This document shows positions 17,641-25,895 of a DNA stretch of 51,986 bases, one piece after another; position 1 is the stretch's first letter; each line of letters begins with the position of its first letter. The stretch lies in assembly GCA_937891805.1 (NCBI GenBank), contig CALATK010000273.1:1-51986 (forward strand). Direction: 5' to 3'. Both the position numbers and the translations under genes were made by a program. The stretch comes from an uncultured Fibrobacter sp. (GTDB lineage Bacteria; Fibrobacterota; Fibrobacteria; Fibrobacterales; Fibrobacteraceae). The notes below the pieces were generated by a model. It had not been told where the DNA came from, did no database searches, and saw only the letters and a program-made list of their open reading frames with translations.

Positions 17641-18933
17641 ATGTACAGGAATGGGAAAAACCGCCCTGCGGTAACGTGTAGCTTTTGCGGGAAGTCCGCC
17701 GAACAGGTGGACAAGATGATTGCCGGCGCAGGCGTGCATATTTGCAGCGACTGCGTTTCCATGTGCTACCGGATTATCGAAGAGGACAAGTCCCGTTCCT
17801 TGCAAGAAAAGCAGGCGGCAGAGGTCGCAAGCCAGAAGCCCCTTCCGCTCCCTTCCGAAATCAAGGCCCACCTGGACGACTTTGTAATCGGTCAGGAACA
17901 GGCGAAGATTGCCCTTTCGGTGGCGGTCTATAACCATTACAAGCGCCTGCGTTACAAGCAGGCCCACCCGAACGGCGATACCGTTGAAGTGGAAAAGTCC
18001 AACCTGCTTCTGGTGGGCCCTACCGGTTCGGGCAAGACCCTCTTGGCCCAGACCATGGCCCGCTTTTTGGACGTGCCTTTTACCATCGCCGACGCCACCG
18101 TGCTTACCGAAGCGGGCTACGTGGGCGAAGACGTAGATAGCATTATCGTGCGCCTGTTGCAAGCCGCCGACTACGACGTTTCCCGCGCAGAACGTGGAAT
18201 CATCTTTATCGACGAAATTGACAAGATTGCAAGGAAGACGGCGAACCCTTCCATCACTCGCGACGTGAGCGGCGAAGGCGTGCAGCAGGGCCTGCTGAAA
18301 CTTTTGGAAGGGACCGTTGCCGCAGTGCCTCCCAAGGGTGGCCGTAAGCATCCGGAACAACCCCTGGTGCAGGTGAACACCAAGAACATCCTGTTCATTT
18401 GCGGTGGCGCCTTCGAAACGCTAGACAAGATTATTGCCCAGCGGGTGAATAAGGGTGGCATGGGCTTTGGCGCCGACATCCGGAGCGAATCCGACAATTC
18501 CCTGAGTGAACTTTTCAAGCAGCTGGAACCCGATGACCTGATCAAGTTCGGTCTCATTCCCGAAATCGTGGGCCGCTTGCCTATTGCGGTTGCTCTCGAA
18601 GAACTGGACGAGAAGGCCTTGCTGAACATCTTGACCCAGCCGAAAAACGCACTGGTCAAGCAGTTCAAGAGCCTCTTTGCCATGGACGGCATCGAGCTGG
18701 ACTTTACCGACGAGGCCCTCAAAGAAATCGTCCGCGAAACCATGAGCCGAAAGACGGGTGCCCGCGGGCTTCGTTCCGTCATGGAAAAGTCCCTGCAGCA
18801 GGCTATGTTCGAAATGCCCGGTACAGGAGCCAAGAAGCTGGTGCTTACAGACGAAATTATCCGCAGGGGCTTGAACCCTCTGGCGGTTTCCGGGAAGAAA
18901 TCCTCGAAAAAAGCCGGCAAGAACGTGGCCTAA
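17641..18933 (+). CDS. clpX: ATP-dependent Clp protease ATP-binding subunit ClpX
   Basis: A 430-residue AAA+ unfoldase. The N-terminal zinc-binding domain has C13, C16, C35 and C38. Walker A is GPTGSGKT (126-133), and Walker B is in [11 protein letters not shown] (around 190-198). The pore loop GYVGED lies between them. The ClpP-docking loop reads MGF rather than the common IGF. It delivers substrates to ClpP. Confidence 0.96.
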   Translation: MYRNGKNRPAVTCSFCGKSAEQVDKMIAGAGVHICSDCVSMCYRIIEEDKSRSLQEKQAAEVASQKPLPLPSEIKAHLDDFVIGQEQAKIALSVAVYNHYKRLRYKQAHPNGDTVEVEKSNLLLVGPTGSGKTLLAQTMARFLDVPFTIADATVLTEAGYVGEDVDSIIVRLLQAADYDVSRAERGIIFIDEIDKIARKTANPSITRDVSGEGVQQGLLKLLEGTVAAVPPKGGRKHPEQPLVQVNTKNILFICGGAFETLDKIIAQRVNKGGMGFGADIRSESDNSLSELFKQLEPDDLIKFGLIPEIVGRLPIAVALEELDEKALLNILTQPKNALVKQFKSLFAMDGIELDFTDEALKEIVRETMSRKTGARGLRSVMEKSLQQAMFEMPGTGAKKLVLTDEIIRRGLNPLAVSGKKSSKKAGKNVA

Positions 18934-18967
18934 CGCCCGGTTTTGCTTGCTTTACTATTATTGAAAT

Positions 18968-21298
18968 ATGGCTTTTGATTTTTCTAAGGTATTCCCTCTT
19001 TTGCCTTTGAGGGACGCTATTGTTTTCCCTTTTACGACCCGCCGTATTCTGGTGGGCCGCGATATTTCGCTCCGCGCTCTGGAATACGCCGAGGCCCACG
19101 ATGGCGAAATTATTCTGGTGACCCAGAAGGATGTTGAGCAAGAAGAAATTTCCAACCCGCTTCTGGATTTGTACACGGTAGGCGTTGCCGCCCACGTGAG
19201 CAACGTGACGCCTTTCCCCAACGGCTGCGTGAAGGTGGTGCTGGAAGGCGAGCAGATTGTGGACCTGCGTTCTGTCGTACTGAAAGACGGATTCTTGCAT
19301 GTGACGGTATCCCCCCGGAAAGTTCCTGTTGGCAACAAGGACAAGACCGAAAGTTTCGGTGACGTGCTTTCCAACTTCAGGGACTATGCCGCCAAGCGGA
19401 ACATTGCCGAAGGCATGGTAGATGCCTTCTTTGGCATGGACAGCCAGCTGAATGCCTTTTACGGGATTATCCCCTTCTTGCAGATTTCCTTGGCCGAAAA
19501 GCAGAACTTCTTGGAAGCGGAATCTCTGGACGACATGGCCGCAAAGTTGTTGGCCCTCATGTCCATCACCGACGACAACGAAAATGTGATGGTCAAGATC
19601 CAGCAGAGCGTTCGTCAGAAAATGGCCCAGCAGCAGAAGGAATGGTTCATCAGTGAACAGATCCGCCAGCTGCAAGACGAACTGAACGACGGCGAAAATT
19701 CCTCCTCGGAACCGGACCAGCTGCTAAAGAAACTGAAGGCCAAGAATTTCTCCCCGGCCATCATGGAAAAGATGGAAGAGGAAATCGCCCGCATGCGCCT
19801 GATGCACCCTACCACGCCGGAATATGCGGTAGTGCGGAACTACATCGACTGGTTCCTCTCCATGCCCTATGGTGTTTACAGCGATACGGTGCTGAACCTG
19901 AAAAAGGTGAAGGCGGATCTGGATGCCAAGCATTTCGGGCTAGACAAGGTGAAGGACCGCATTCTGGAATACATCGCCGTGCTGAAATTGACAGGCACGG
20001 AGCGTCGCGCTCCCATCCTTTGCCTGGTGGGCCCTCCGGGGGTTGGCAAGACCACCCTGGTGGAATCCATTGCCGCCTCCATGCAGCGGAACTTTGTGCG
20101 CATTACCTTGGGCGGTGTCCGTGACGAGGCCGAAATCCGTGGGCATCGCCGCACCTACATTGGTGCCATGCCTGGCCGTTTTATCCAGGCGCTTCGTCGT
20201 GCCAAGTGCATGAACCCTGTGCTTTTGCTGGACGAAATCGACAAGATGGCCGCCGACTTCAGGGGCGACCCTGCCAGCGCTTTGCTAGAAGTTCTGGACC
20301 CGGAACAGAATCACGACTTTACGGACCACTTTATGGAAGTGGGCCTGGACCTTAGCCGAGTGCTGTTCATCGCTACCGCCAACTCCGAGGCTGAAATTCC
20401 CGACGCCCTGCGGGACCGCTTAGAGGTGGTGCGGCTCCCCGGCTATTACGCCCACGAAAAGAAGCAGATTGCATCGAAGTTCCTGATTCCAAAAATCTGC
20501 GAACGCTGCGGTGTTGCCCTGGACAAGGACATTTCTATTTCTGACGCTCTCATCGAAAAGGTCATTCGGGAATGGACCCGCGAGGCTGGCGTCCGTGAAC
20601 TGGAACGCTCCCTGGAAAGTATCGTCCGACACCGTGCCAAAGAAATTGTCATGGGCAAGAAGGTCAAGAAGGACCTGACCGAAAAGCAGCTGCAGGAATA
20701 CCTGGGCGTTCCCCGCTTTACCGAGAACCGCCTGCCTGCTCCTGGACATCACGGCGTGATTACGGGCCTTGCCTGGACCAGTGTAGGTGGCGAAATTCTT
20801 ACGCTGGAATGCAAGCTCCTTTCGGGCAAGGGTCACCTGTTGCTCACCGGAAAGCTGGGCGACGTGATGAAGGAATCCGCCCAGATTGCTCTCAGTCTCG
20901 TGCGTGAACGTTTGCAGCGGTTCGGCATTGACCCCGCCATCGTCAAGAAGACGGATATTCATATTCACGTGCCCGAGGGTGCCGTGCCCAAGGACGGCCC
21001 GTCGGCGGGTATCGCCCTTACGCTGTCCCTGCTTTCGGCCTTTACCCGCAGGCCCGTGTCGCCGGACATCGCCTTTACAGGCGAGGTGAGCCTTACGGGA
21101 GACCTGCTGCCCATCGGCGGACTCAACGAGAAGGCCTTAGCCGCCCAGGAGGCAGGCGTCAAGACGCTCTACCTGCCCGAAGGCAACAAGAAGGACGTGA
21201 CGGAACTTCCGGCCCCTGCAAAGAAGGGCCTGAAAATCCACACGAAAAAGCACATCGACGAAATCATCAAGGAACTGTTCCCGAAACCTAAGAAGTGA
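18968..21298 (+). CDS. lon: ATP-dependent Lon protease
   Basis: A 776-residue Lon. The N-terminal substrate-binding domain starts LLPLRDAIVFPF. Walker A is GPPGVGKT (355-362), and the Walker B region is VLLLDEIDKMA (around 418-428). The protease domain has the catalytic Ser679 in PKDGPSAG and Lys722 in GGLNEKALAA. It degrades misfolded and regulatory proteins in the cytoplasm. It starts 34 nt after clpX, so it may have its own promoter or be read through. Confidence 0.96.
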   Translation: MAFDFSKVFPLLPLRDAIVFPFTTRRILVGRDISLRALEYAEAHDGEIILVTQKDVEQEEISNPLLDLYTVGVAAHVSNVTPFPNGCVKVVLEGEQIVDLRSVVLKDGFLHVTVSPRKVPVGNKDKTESFGDVLSNFRDYAAKRNIAEGMVDAFFGMDSQLNAFYGIIPFLQISLAEKQNFLEAESLDDMAAKLLALMSITDDNENVMVKIQQSVRQKMAQQQKEWFISEQIRQLQDELNDGENSSSEPDQLLKKLKAKNFSPAIMEKMEEEIARMRLMHPTTPEYAVVRNYIDWFLSMPYGVYSDTVLNLKKVKADLDAKHFGLDKVKDRILEYIAVLKLTGTERRAPILCLVGPPGVGKTTLVESIAASMQRNFVRITLGGVRDEAEIRGHRRTYIGAMPGRFIQALRRAKCMNPVLLLDEIDKMAADFRGDPASALLEVLDPEQNHDFTDHFMEVGLDLSRVLFIATANSEAEIPDALRDRLEVVRLPGYYAHEKKQIASKFLIPKICERCGVALDKDISISDALIEKVIREWTREAGVRELERSLESIVRHRAKEIVMGKKVKKDLTEKQLQEYLGVPRFTENRLPAPGHHGVITGLAWTSVGGEILTLECKLLSGKGHLLLTGKLGDVMKESAQIALSLVRERLQRFGIDPAIVKKTDIHIHVPEGAVPKDGPSAGIALTLSLLSAFTRRPVSPDIAFTGEVSLTGDLLPIGGLNEKALAAQEAGVKTLYLPEGNKKDVTELPAPAKKGLKIHTKKHIDEIIKELFPKPKK

Positions 21299-21323
21299 GG
21301 TTTTAGGCCCTGCCGCCCTTGTC

Positions 21324-21350
21324 ATGCCCGCGCAGGCGGGCATCTCCTTT
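21324..21350 (+). terminator. Perfect inverted repeat downstream of lon
   Basis: An 8-bp perfect stem (21324-21331 with 21336-21343) with a GCAG loop, followed by CTCCTTTTT. It can act as the lon terminator. Preceding GTC and following CTCC give it a look similar to the GTCATCCT repeats elsewhere, so it may be a related repeat. Confidence 0.6.
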
Positions 21351-21399
21351 TTGAACTTTACTATATTCCAGAACAGGAATCAATACACAAGGAGTTCTT

Positions 21400-21762
21400 A
21401 TGAAAGCAGGAACCTTTTTAGTCGGTGCGATTGCCGGTGCTGCCGCCGCTGTCGCTTTATCCAAGAAATTCGCGGGCTGCAAGTGCGCCTGCCAGGAATC
21501 TGCCGCCGGCGACGAAAATCCGGCCTTGAAAGAAGCCGAACAGGCGGTGGACACCCTCCGCGGTTCCGTGGACTGCCTGCGCAAGGAACTGAACAACCGC
21601 ATTGAATCGGAACAGACCTACGCCGCCAAGTGCGAAGAACTCAAGGACCAGGTGGCCAAGCAGGGCGTAGAAATCGACAACCTGAAAAACATCATCGACG
21701 CTACCAACGCCCAGACCAAGAAACTCGAAGACGAGCTGGAGCAGAACAAGGCCGGCAAGTAG
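21400..21762 (+). CDS. Small membrane-anchored coiled-coil protein
   Basis: A 120-residue protein of unknown function. An N-terminal hydrophobic glycine/alanine-rich segment (about 4-21) is followed by a cysteine cluster (GCKCACQ). About 75 residues of strongly predicted coiled coil then follow, rich in Glu, Lys and Leu with heptad spacing. The layout resembles YtxH-type stress proteins, but I see no firm match. A strong AAGGAG site lies 8 nt before the ATG, and TATATT lies at 21362-21367. The gene is monocistronic and has its own terminator. Confidence 0.75.
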   Translation: MKAGTFLVGAIAGAAAAVALSKKFAGCKCACQESAAGDENPALKEAEQAVDTLRGSVDCLRKELNNRIESEQTYAAKCEELKDQVAKQGVEIDNLKNIIDATNAQTKKLEDELEQNKAGK

Positions 21763-21805
21763 CTGCTTTTGAGCGCTGCCCGAGCAGTTAGGGTAACATG
21801 CACGT

Positions 21806-21850
21806 GTCATCCTGAGCGGAGCAACGAAGTTGCGAAGTCGAAGGATCCAG
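21806..21850 (+). repeat. Nested-hairpin repeat, copy 1
   Basis: Starts GTCATCCTGAGCGGA and ends with AAGGATCCAG. The outer stem is ATCCT (21809-21813) with AGGAT (21842-21846). The inner stem is GCAAC/GTTGC around a GAA loop (21821-21833). It lies between the end of the coiled-coil gene and its terminator. Copies 2 and 3 are at 28058 and 51837. Confidence 0.85.
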
Positions 21851-21864
21851 CACAGAATAAGTAG

Positions 21865-21894
21865 GCGTCAGGAGAAATTCTCCTGGCGCTTTTT
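21865..21894 (+). terminator. Intrinsic terminator after the coiled-coil protein gene
   Basis: A 10-bp stem (21865-21874 with 21880-21889, one G-T pair) and a 5-nt loop are followed by TTTTT. It directly follows repeat copy 1. Confidence 0.85.
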
Positions 21895-22032
21895 CAAAAC
21901 GGTGCTATGAATATGACGGCGTTTTTGTGCATTGCACTGTATTCAAAGTGTATTCGAAATTATTTATTTTGCAAAAAAATGATAAGAAACTTATTTAATT
22001 GTTTAAAAACCAAATTTTTGTATCAAAAACTA

Positions 22033-22061
22033 TTGACTTTCCCGCTATGGCTACATAGATT
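22033..22061 (+). promoter_or_regulatory. Candidate promoter with very short leader
   Basis: TTGACT (22033-22038) is spaced 17 nt from TAGATT (22056-22061), only 7 nt before the ATG at 22069. If used, the transcript would be nearly leaderless. The region from 21907 to 22060 is AT-rich and holds no other convincing gene. Confidence 0.35.
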
Positions 22062-22068
22062 TAACAGT

Positions 22069-22905
22069 ATGGAATCCATTTTAAGGTATCAAGACTTTCG
22101 GCAGTATCTTCAGGATTTTTATGACTGGAAAAAGCGCACATCGGCATTCTCGTGGCGAGACTATTCAAAAATGGCAGGGTTTGCCTCGCCGGTGTTCATG
22201 AAACAAGTTTGCGAGGGTAAGGCAAACCTCGGGAAAAAAGCGACCGTCAAGGTGGCGGATGCCTTCAATTTTGTCGGCATGGAACGGGATTACTTCTTCA
22301 ATATGGTGACCTATGCACAGGCAAAGAACGATGAAAAAAGACGCTACGCCTATGCCGAGATGCAGTCCATCGCCAATGCAAACAAGGTGAACCTTGTCGG
22401 TGCAGAGGCGTATAAGTATTACGATTCTTGGGTCCATCCGGTGGTACGCGAGCTTGCCCCTGCCATGCCGGGGGCAATGCCAAAGGAGATTGCGAACAAG
22501 TGCGTTAACGAAGTTTCTGCCAGGGAAATTGTGGACTCGATCAAGTTTCAGGTTGATTCGGGATTCCTCAAGAGGGTAGGAGACAGCACATATGCGCAGA
22601 CGGACAAGTTGATTGCTGGTGACACACAGTCGATTTCCCTGGCAGTGCGCTCCATGAACAGGCAAATGGCAAGTTTTGCCGTTGATGCCATTGACCGTTT
22701 TTCGGCGGAGGAACGCTTTATATCGGGAATCACCATGGGAGTGTCAAACGATGCCTATGGCAAGATTGTGGAAGTCCTGCGAAAATGTCGCGAACAGGTT
22801 CAGGATATCATTTTGAAAGACGACAAGGTGGAACGGGTGCTGCGGCTGAACCTGCAGTTGTTTCCGCTGACACAGAAATTGGATGGGAGTGAAAATGAAA
22901 AATAG
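22069..22905 (+). CDS. TIGR02147-family protein (Fibrobacter paralogous family)
   Basis: A 278-residue protein beginning MESILRYQDFRQYLQDFYDWKK, the characteristic opening of the TIGR02147 family. That family is expanded in Fibrobacter succinogenes and is now partly covered by DUF4423. Residues about 28-75 (SWRDYSKMAGFASPVFM then QVCEGKANLGKK) look like a helix-turn-helix, so a DNA-binding regulator is plausible but inferred. The frame is open further upstream to 21907, but the upstream residues are hydrophobic and unlike the family. The next gene overlaps its 3' end by 11 nt, pointing to co-expression with the lipoproteins. Confidence 0.8.
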   Translation: MESILRYQDFRQYLQDFYDWKKRTSAFSWRDYSKMAGFASPVFMKQVCEGKANLGKKATVKVADAFNFVGMERDYFFNMVTYAQAKNDEKRRYAYAEMQSIANANKVNLVGAEAYKYYDSWVHPVVRELAPAMPGAMPKEIANKCVNEVSAREIVDSIKFQVDSGFLKRVGDSTYAQTDKLIAGDTQSISLAVRSMNRQMASFAVDAIDRFSAEERFISGITMGVSNDAYGKIVEVLRKCREQVQDIILKDDKVERVLRLNLQLFPLTQKLDGSENEK

Positions 22906-23557
22906 GGTACTTGGAAAAATTCTTGTGGCTCTTTTTTCGGGGTCGCTCTTTTGGGGAGTTGCCGCCTGCTCTGAAAAAAATACGGCTGGCGGTACTATAG
23001 ATGACAACGCAGTTGCAGATTATTCTGCCGACGAAAAGGCGATTATGGAAAGCGAGGTGGATTCCATCCAGATTTTTGCCGATGTTATGCCTGCCGATAT
23101 CGGTGACTATGCAATGGATTCGACAGACTTTTGGTACGAGGTCACATTTTCCGGTGTGGGCGAGGAATATTTCTCTATCGAAGAAAACGACCCCTTCTTT
23201 TATTGCTATGTCCGAATATACCACATGGATTTTGGGGTGCAAATCTTAAAAAGTATAATGAACGTTAGTGAATTTATGCAGACCTTTTACCTGACTGCAA
23301 GTGAGGATGGCGTTGTTTACCACACGAAACTGGACAACGACTACTATGATGTAGCGGGTTGTGAAAAGGACCTCTCGGATTTTGAGCAGGCCTGCAAAAG
23401 CGAGGGCGGAACATTGCACCGCCATAAGGCCGAATGTAGTGAAAAGAGCCTACATCTGACATGTTCAACATCCGTAGGGCATCTGTCGGATAATGTAGAG
23501 GACATTTTGGATACGCGTGCTCAAACAATGAAAAAACTGTGCATGGAGGATAAGTAA
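22895..23557 (+). CDS. Putative lipoprotein, unknown function
   Basis: A 220-residue protein. A lipoprotein signal peptide ends in the lipobox GVAAC (about residues 22-26), so the mature part is membrane-anchored. The rest is acidic with several cysteines (CEKD, QACKSEGG, ECSE, LTC), suggesting disulfides. I do not recognise the family. The upstream in-frame ATG at 22883 is less likely because GGGAG sits properly before 22895. It overlaps the TIGR02147 gene and lies 1 nt before the next lipoprotein gene. Confidence 0.75.
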   Translation: MKNRVLGKILVALFSGSLFWGVAACSEKNTAGGTIDDNAVADYSADEKAIMESEVDSIQIFADVMPADIGDYAMDSTDFWYEVTFSGVGEEYFSIEENDPFFYCYVRIYHMDFGVQILKSIMNVSEFMQTFYLTASEDGVVYHTKLDNDYYDVAGCEKDLSDFEQACKSEGGTLHRHKAECSEKSLHLTCSTSVGHLSDNVEDILDTRAQTMKKLCMEDK

Positions 23558-23558
23558 A

Positions 23559-24860
23559 ATGAAGAAGATGTTACTTGGTGTTGTGCTCGCTTTTTCATGT
23601 CTGTTATTCTCCTGTAATGACAATAGTTCCAGCGGTCCCGACAAAAGAGAGAGTGTCGGAATAGAAGTTCCCTGTAATGCTGAAAATGAGGGCGAAGTAG
23701 TCAACCCCGCCGACAGCGACAGGGAATATGTCTGTAAAAACAGTTCGTGGAATGTTGTTGACTCCTCTCGTCATTGCGAGGACTGTAAGAACGAAGCAAT
23801 CTCTACTAGCAGTTCTTCTTCCTCTAATAACGACGTCATTCTGAGTGTAAGCGATAAATCTAGTAGTAGTATCACTACGACTGAATCGAAGCAATCTAGT
23901 TCTGAGCAATCTATAGAATCTAGCAACAATAATGTTGGTGTTTCTTCCTCTTCTGTTGAAACGACAGAGGACGAATCCTCAAGTTCAGAAGAAACGGAAG
24001 AATCGAGCAGTAGCGAGGAAACATCGATGTTCCTTTGTGATGACGGCGTGACTTATGTCCTTGACTTGGCAAATTGTGAAGTTGAATCTTCAAGTTCAGA
24101 GGATGCCGGGGAATCAAGCAGTAGTGAGGAAGTTGAAGAGGATTCTTCGTCCAGCGAAGAAAGCCTGCCTGAAAGTTCGTCAATGGACAGTGAATCGTCA
24201 AGTTCAGAAATTGCCTCATCAAGTTCTGAAAAAATTCCATCGAAAATTTATGATTGCGGTATCTACGATTGCATCACCACAAAGTATCTAAACCCGGACG
24301 TTGAATATGGCGAATATTTAGATTCTCGCGATAATCAAGTATATAGGACTGTGCAAATTGGAGAGCAAACTTGGATGGCCCAGAATCTAAATTACGCTTC
24401 CAATGAAAGTCGTTGTTTTTCAGATGCTTTAGATAGATGTGCCATTGTGGGTCGATTGTATCATTGGGCTGACGCAATTAGAGTTTGTCCAGAAGGATGG
24501 CATTTACCTGATACAACAGAATATAATACTTTAGTTGATTTTGTTACAAAAGACAAACCAGACTATTCAGCAATGAATAGTTTAAGTTCTAAATCTACCA
24601 AAAACAGTGAGTTCAAAGGGTATGATTTCTTCGGTTTTAGTATCATACATGGATCGGGATTTTACTGGTACTCAGAAGGGATATATGATACAGGAGCATT
24701 GTTTAGAGCTTATTCATATTTTTGGACAGCTTCGGAGTCTAATAGAATAGATCGTCCCGCGGAGAATTATGCTCGTATAAGAAGCACTTATAGTGCTGCA
24801 TTTTCAAAACCCACTGAACCCAAGGTCAATGCTTATTCAGTTCGTTGTATAAAGAATTAA
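23559..24860 (+). CDS. Lipoprotein with Ser-rich linker and Fibrobacter major paralogous domain (TIGR02145)
   Basis: A 433-residue lipoprotein. The lipobox is LLFSC near residue 20. Residues about 80-225 form a low-complexity linker of SSSS runs alternating with acidic residues. The C-terminal ~190 residues match the TIGR02145 domain, with VQIGEQTWMAQNLNY, GRLYHWADAIRVCPEGWHLP and the ending NAYSVRCIKN. Linker and domain suggest a surface-displayed protein, though the domain's function is not known. The C-terminal half is AT-richer than the linker half. It is the third gene of the TIGR02147-led operon. Confidence 0.88.
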   Translation: MKKMLLGVVLAFSCLLFSCNDNSSSGPDKRESVGIEVPCNAENEGEVVNPADSDREYVCKNSSWNVVDSSRHCEDCKNEAISTSSSSSSNNDVILSVSDKSSSSITTTESKQSSSEQSIESSNNNVGVSSSSVETTEDESSSSEETEESSSSEETSMFLCDDGVTYVLDLANCEVESSSSEDAGESSSSEEVEEDSSSSEESLPESSSMDSESSSSEIASSSSEKIPSKIYDCGIYDCITTKYLNPDVEYGEYLDSRDNQVYRTVQIGEQTWMAQNLNYASNESRCFSDALDRCAIVGRLYHWADAIRVCPEGWHLPDTTEYNTLVDFVTKDKPDYSAMNSLSSKSTKNSEFKGYDFFGFSIIHGSGFYWYSEGIYDTGALFRAYSYFWTASESNRIDRPAENYARIRSTYSAAFSKPTEPKVNAYSVRCIKN

Positions 24861-24883
24861 TTATTTATCCAAAGGAATAGAAT

Positions 24884-24979
24884 ATGACAGATGTTAATCA
24901 AGTTGGTGATTTGGAAAATGATGTCGCCATGACTACTGATAGCACAGCAAGTCTTGCAAAATCTTTCGGAAGGGGATAG
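24884..24979 (+). CDS. Very small ORF, 31 residues
   Basis: ATG at 24884 with AAGGA 7 nt upstream opens a 31-codon frame with acidic and polar residues ending SLAKSFGRG. Its TAG stop is in the same frame as the later open stretch that leads into the lipoprotein at 25109, so it may be a small peptide gene or the start of a gene broken by this stop. No family is recognised. Confidence 0.35.
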   Translation: MTDVNQVGDLENDVAMTTDSTASLAKSFGRG

Positions 24980-25034
24980 GTATATAATTTGCTAAATAAT
25001 TTATTTGTTCTGCCTATATTTTCACAGCAAAATC

Positions 25035-25109
25035 ATGAAAAATGGTCAAAGCAGTTTTATGAAAAAAGGTATGAGAGTAAAACTACTGGTAAAGAAATTG
25101 GTCTTTTAA
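25035..25109 (+). CDS. Possible 24-residue leader peptide
   Basis: ATG at 25035 gives a 24-residue, lysine-rich, hydrophobic peptide whose TAA stop overlaps the ATG of the downstream lipoprotein (TAATG, 25107-25111). The junction type is the same as in real operons of this genome, but the ORF has no clear ribosome site. Confidence 0.25.
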   Translation: MKNGQSSFMKKGMRVKLLVKKLVF

Positions 25110-25591
25110 TGAAACTTATTAAATCAATAGCCCCTATCATGGGAACCCTATGCTTATTGGCTTGCGATCCGGCACCAGAAGCTGCGCATCTTAGATGTGG
25201 CTTGCATTTAAGTTTTGACATGCCTAAAGGTGTTGATTCAATTCATGTGGTAATCTATAAAAATGATTCTATCCAATATGTTTTTAAAGATACTATTCCA
25301 TGTTCGAAATGTCGTGATAATCAAGTGTGGGTAGTTAAAGACGATAGTGATTTAAAAAATGTGTGGGGTTTTGGTGAATATTTAATCCAAGAAATAGCGT
25401 ATTGCAAAGAAAAAAAAGCTGTATTTTCTCCGATTTTACTGGATTTAAAAGAAAATTTCGTAGCAAGCATAAATGTTCTATATATTGATGACCATGATGA
25501 CATGTATTCTCCATTTATTCCAATATTAGATAATTGTGGTATAGATTCCACGTACCAGATACATATAACAAACAATGATAATTGTTTTTAA
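25109..25591 (+). CDS. Putative lipoprotein, unknown function
   Basis: A 160-residue protein with a signal peptide ending in the lipobox LLAC (residues ~16-19). The mature part begins DPAPEAAHLRCG and has a CSKC pair, KENFVASINVLYIDD and a C-terminal region with one more cysteine. The family is not recognised. The frame is open upstream to 24989, but only the ATG at 25109 puts the signal peptide at the N-terminus. Strongly AT-rich, unlike the housekeeping genes, so recent acquisition or relaxed selection is possible. Confidence 0.65.
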   Translation: MKLIKSIAPIMGTLCLLACDPAPEAAHLRCGLHLSFDMPKGVDSIHVVIYKNDSIQYVFKDTIPCSKCRDNQVWVVKDDSDLKNVWGFGEYLIQEIAYCKEKKAVFSPILLDLKENFVASINVLYIDDHDDMYSPFIPILDNCGIDSTYQIHITNNDNCF

Positions 25592-25602
25592 TAATAAGGA
25601 TT

Positions 25603-25758
25603 GTGAGATGTTTTGTTCTGTTTGACTTGAAAACAGGAACTGTTGGCCATCAAGATGTAGGCCAGGCGAAATATATGCCCTATATGCCAACACTGGAAGA
25701 GTTGAATAAAGAAATTGAACGTCAGAAAGAAATCTTTGCCGAGCAAAATGATTCTTGA
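25603..25758 (+). pseudogene. Remnant of a DUF1016/YhcG-type nuclease gene
   Basis: A 51-codon frame encodes FVLFDLKTG followed by HQDVGQ, which resembles the PD-(D/E)XK core of the YhcG/DUF1016 family. It then jumps to MPTLEELNKEIERQKEIF, which resembles the family's C-terminal end. The ~20-40 residues usually between these segments are missing, as is the whole N-terminal part. It looks like a gene with internal and 5' deletions. The rest of 25592-25895 holds only the upstream region of iorA. Confidence 0.45.
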
Positions 25759-25895
25759 TTATACAGAAAGGGCTAAAATCGGCAAATTTTCAGCAAAGTG
25801 CTGAAAAAATTAAAACATCGCGTCCAAAATGACAACCACTGCCTGTCAGCTTTTTTTCTACATTTGGGCCGAATAGAACAAACAAAAGGAACGCT

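Noticed and set aside
23799..24245. Possible CRISPR-like or tandem repeat array
   Set aside because: The repetition is from serine/glutamate codons in a coding linker, without regular spacers. No CRISPR array is seen anywhere in the window.
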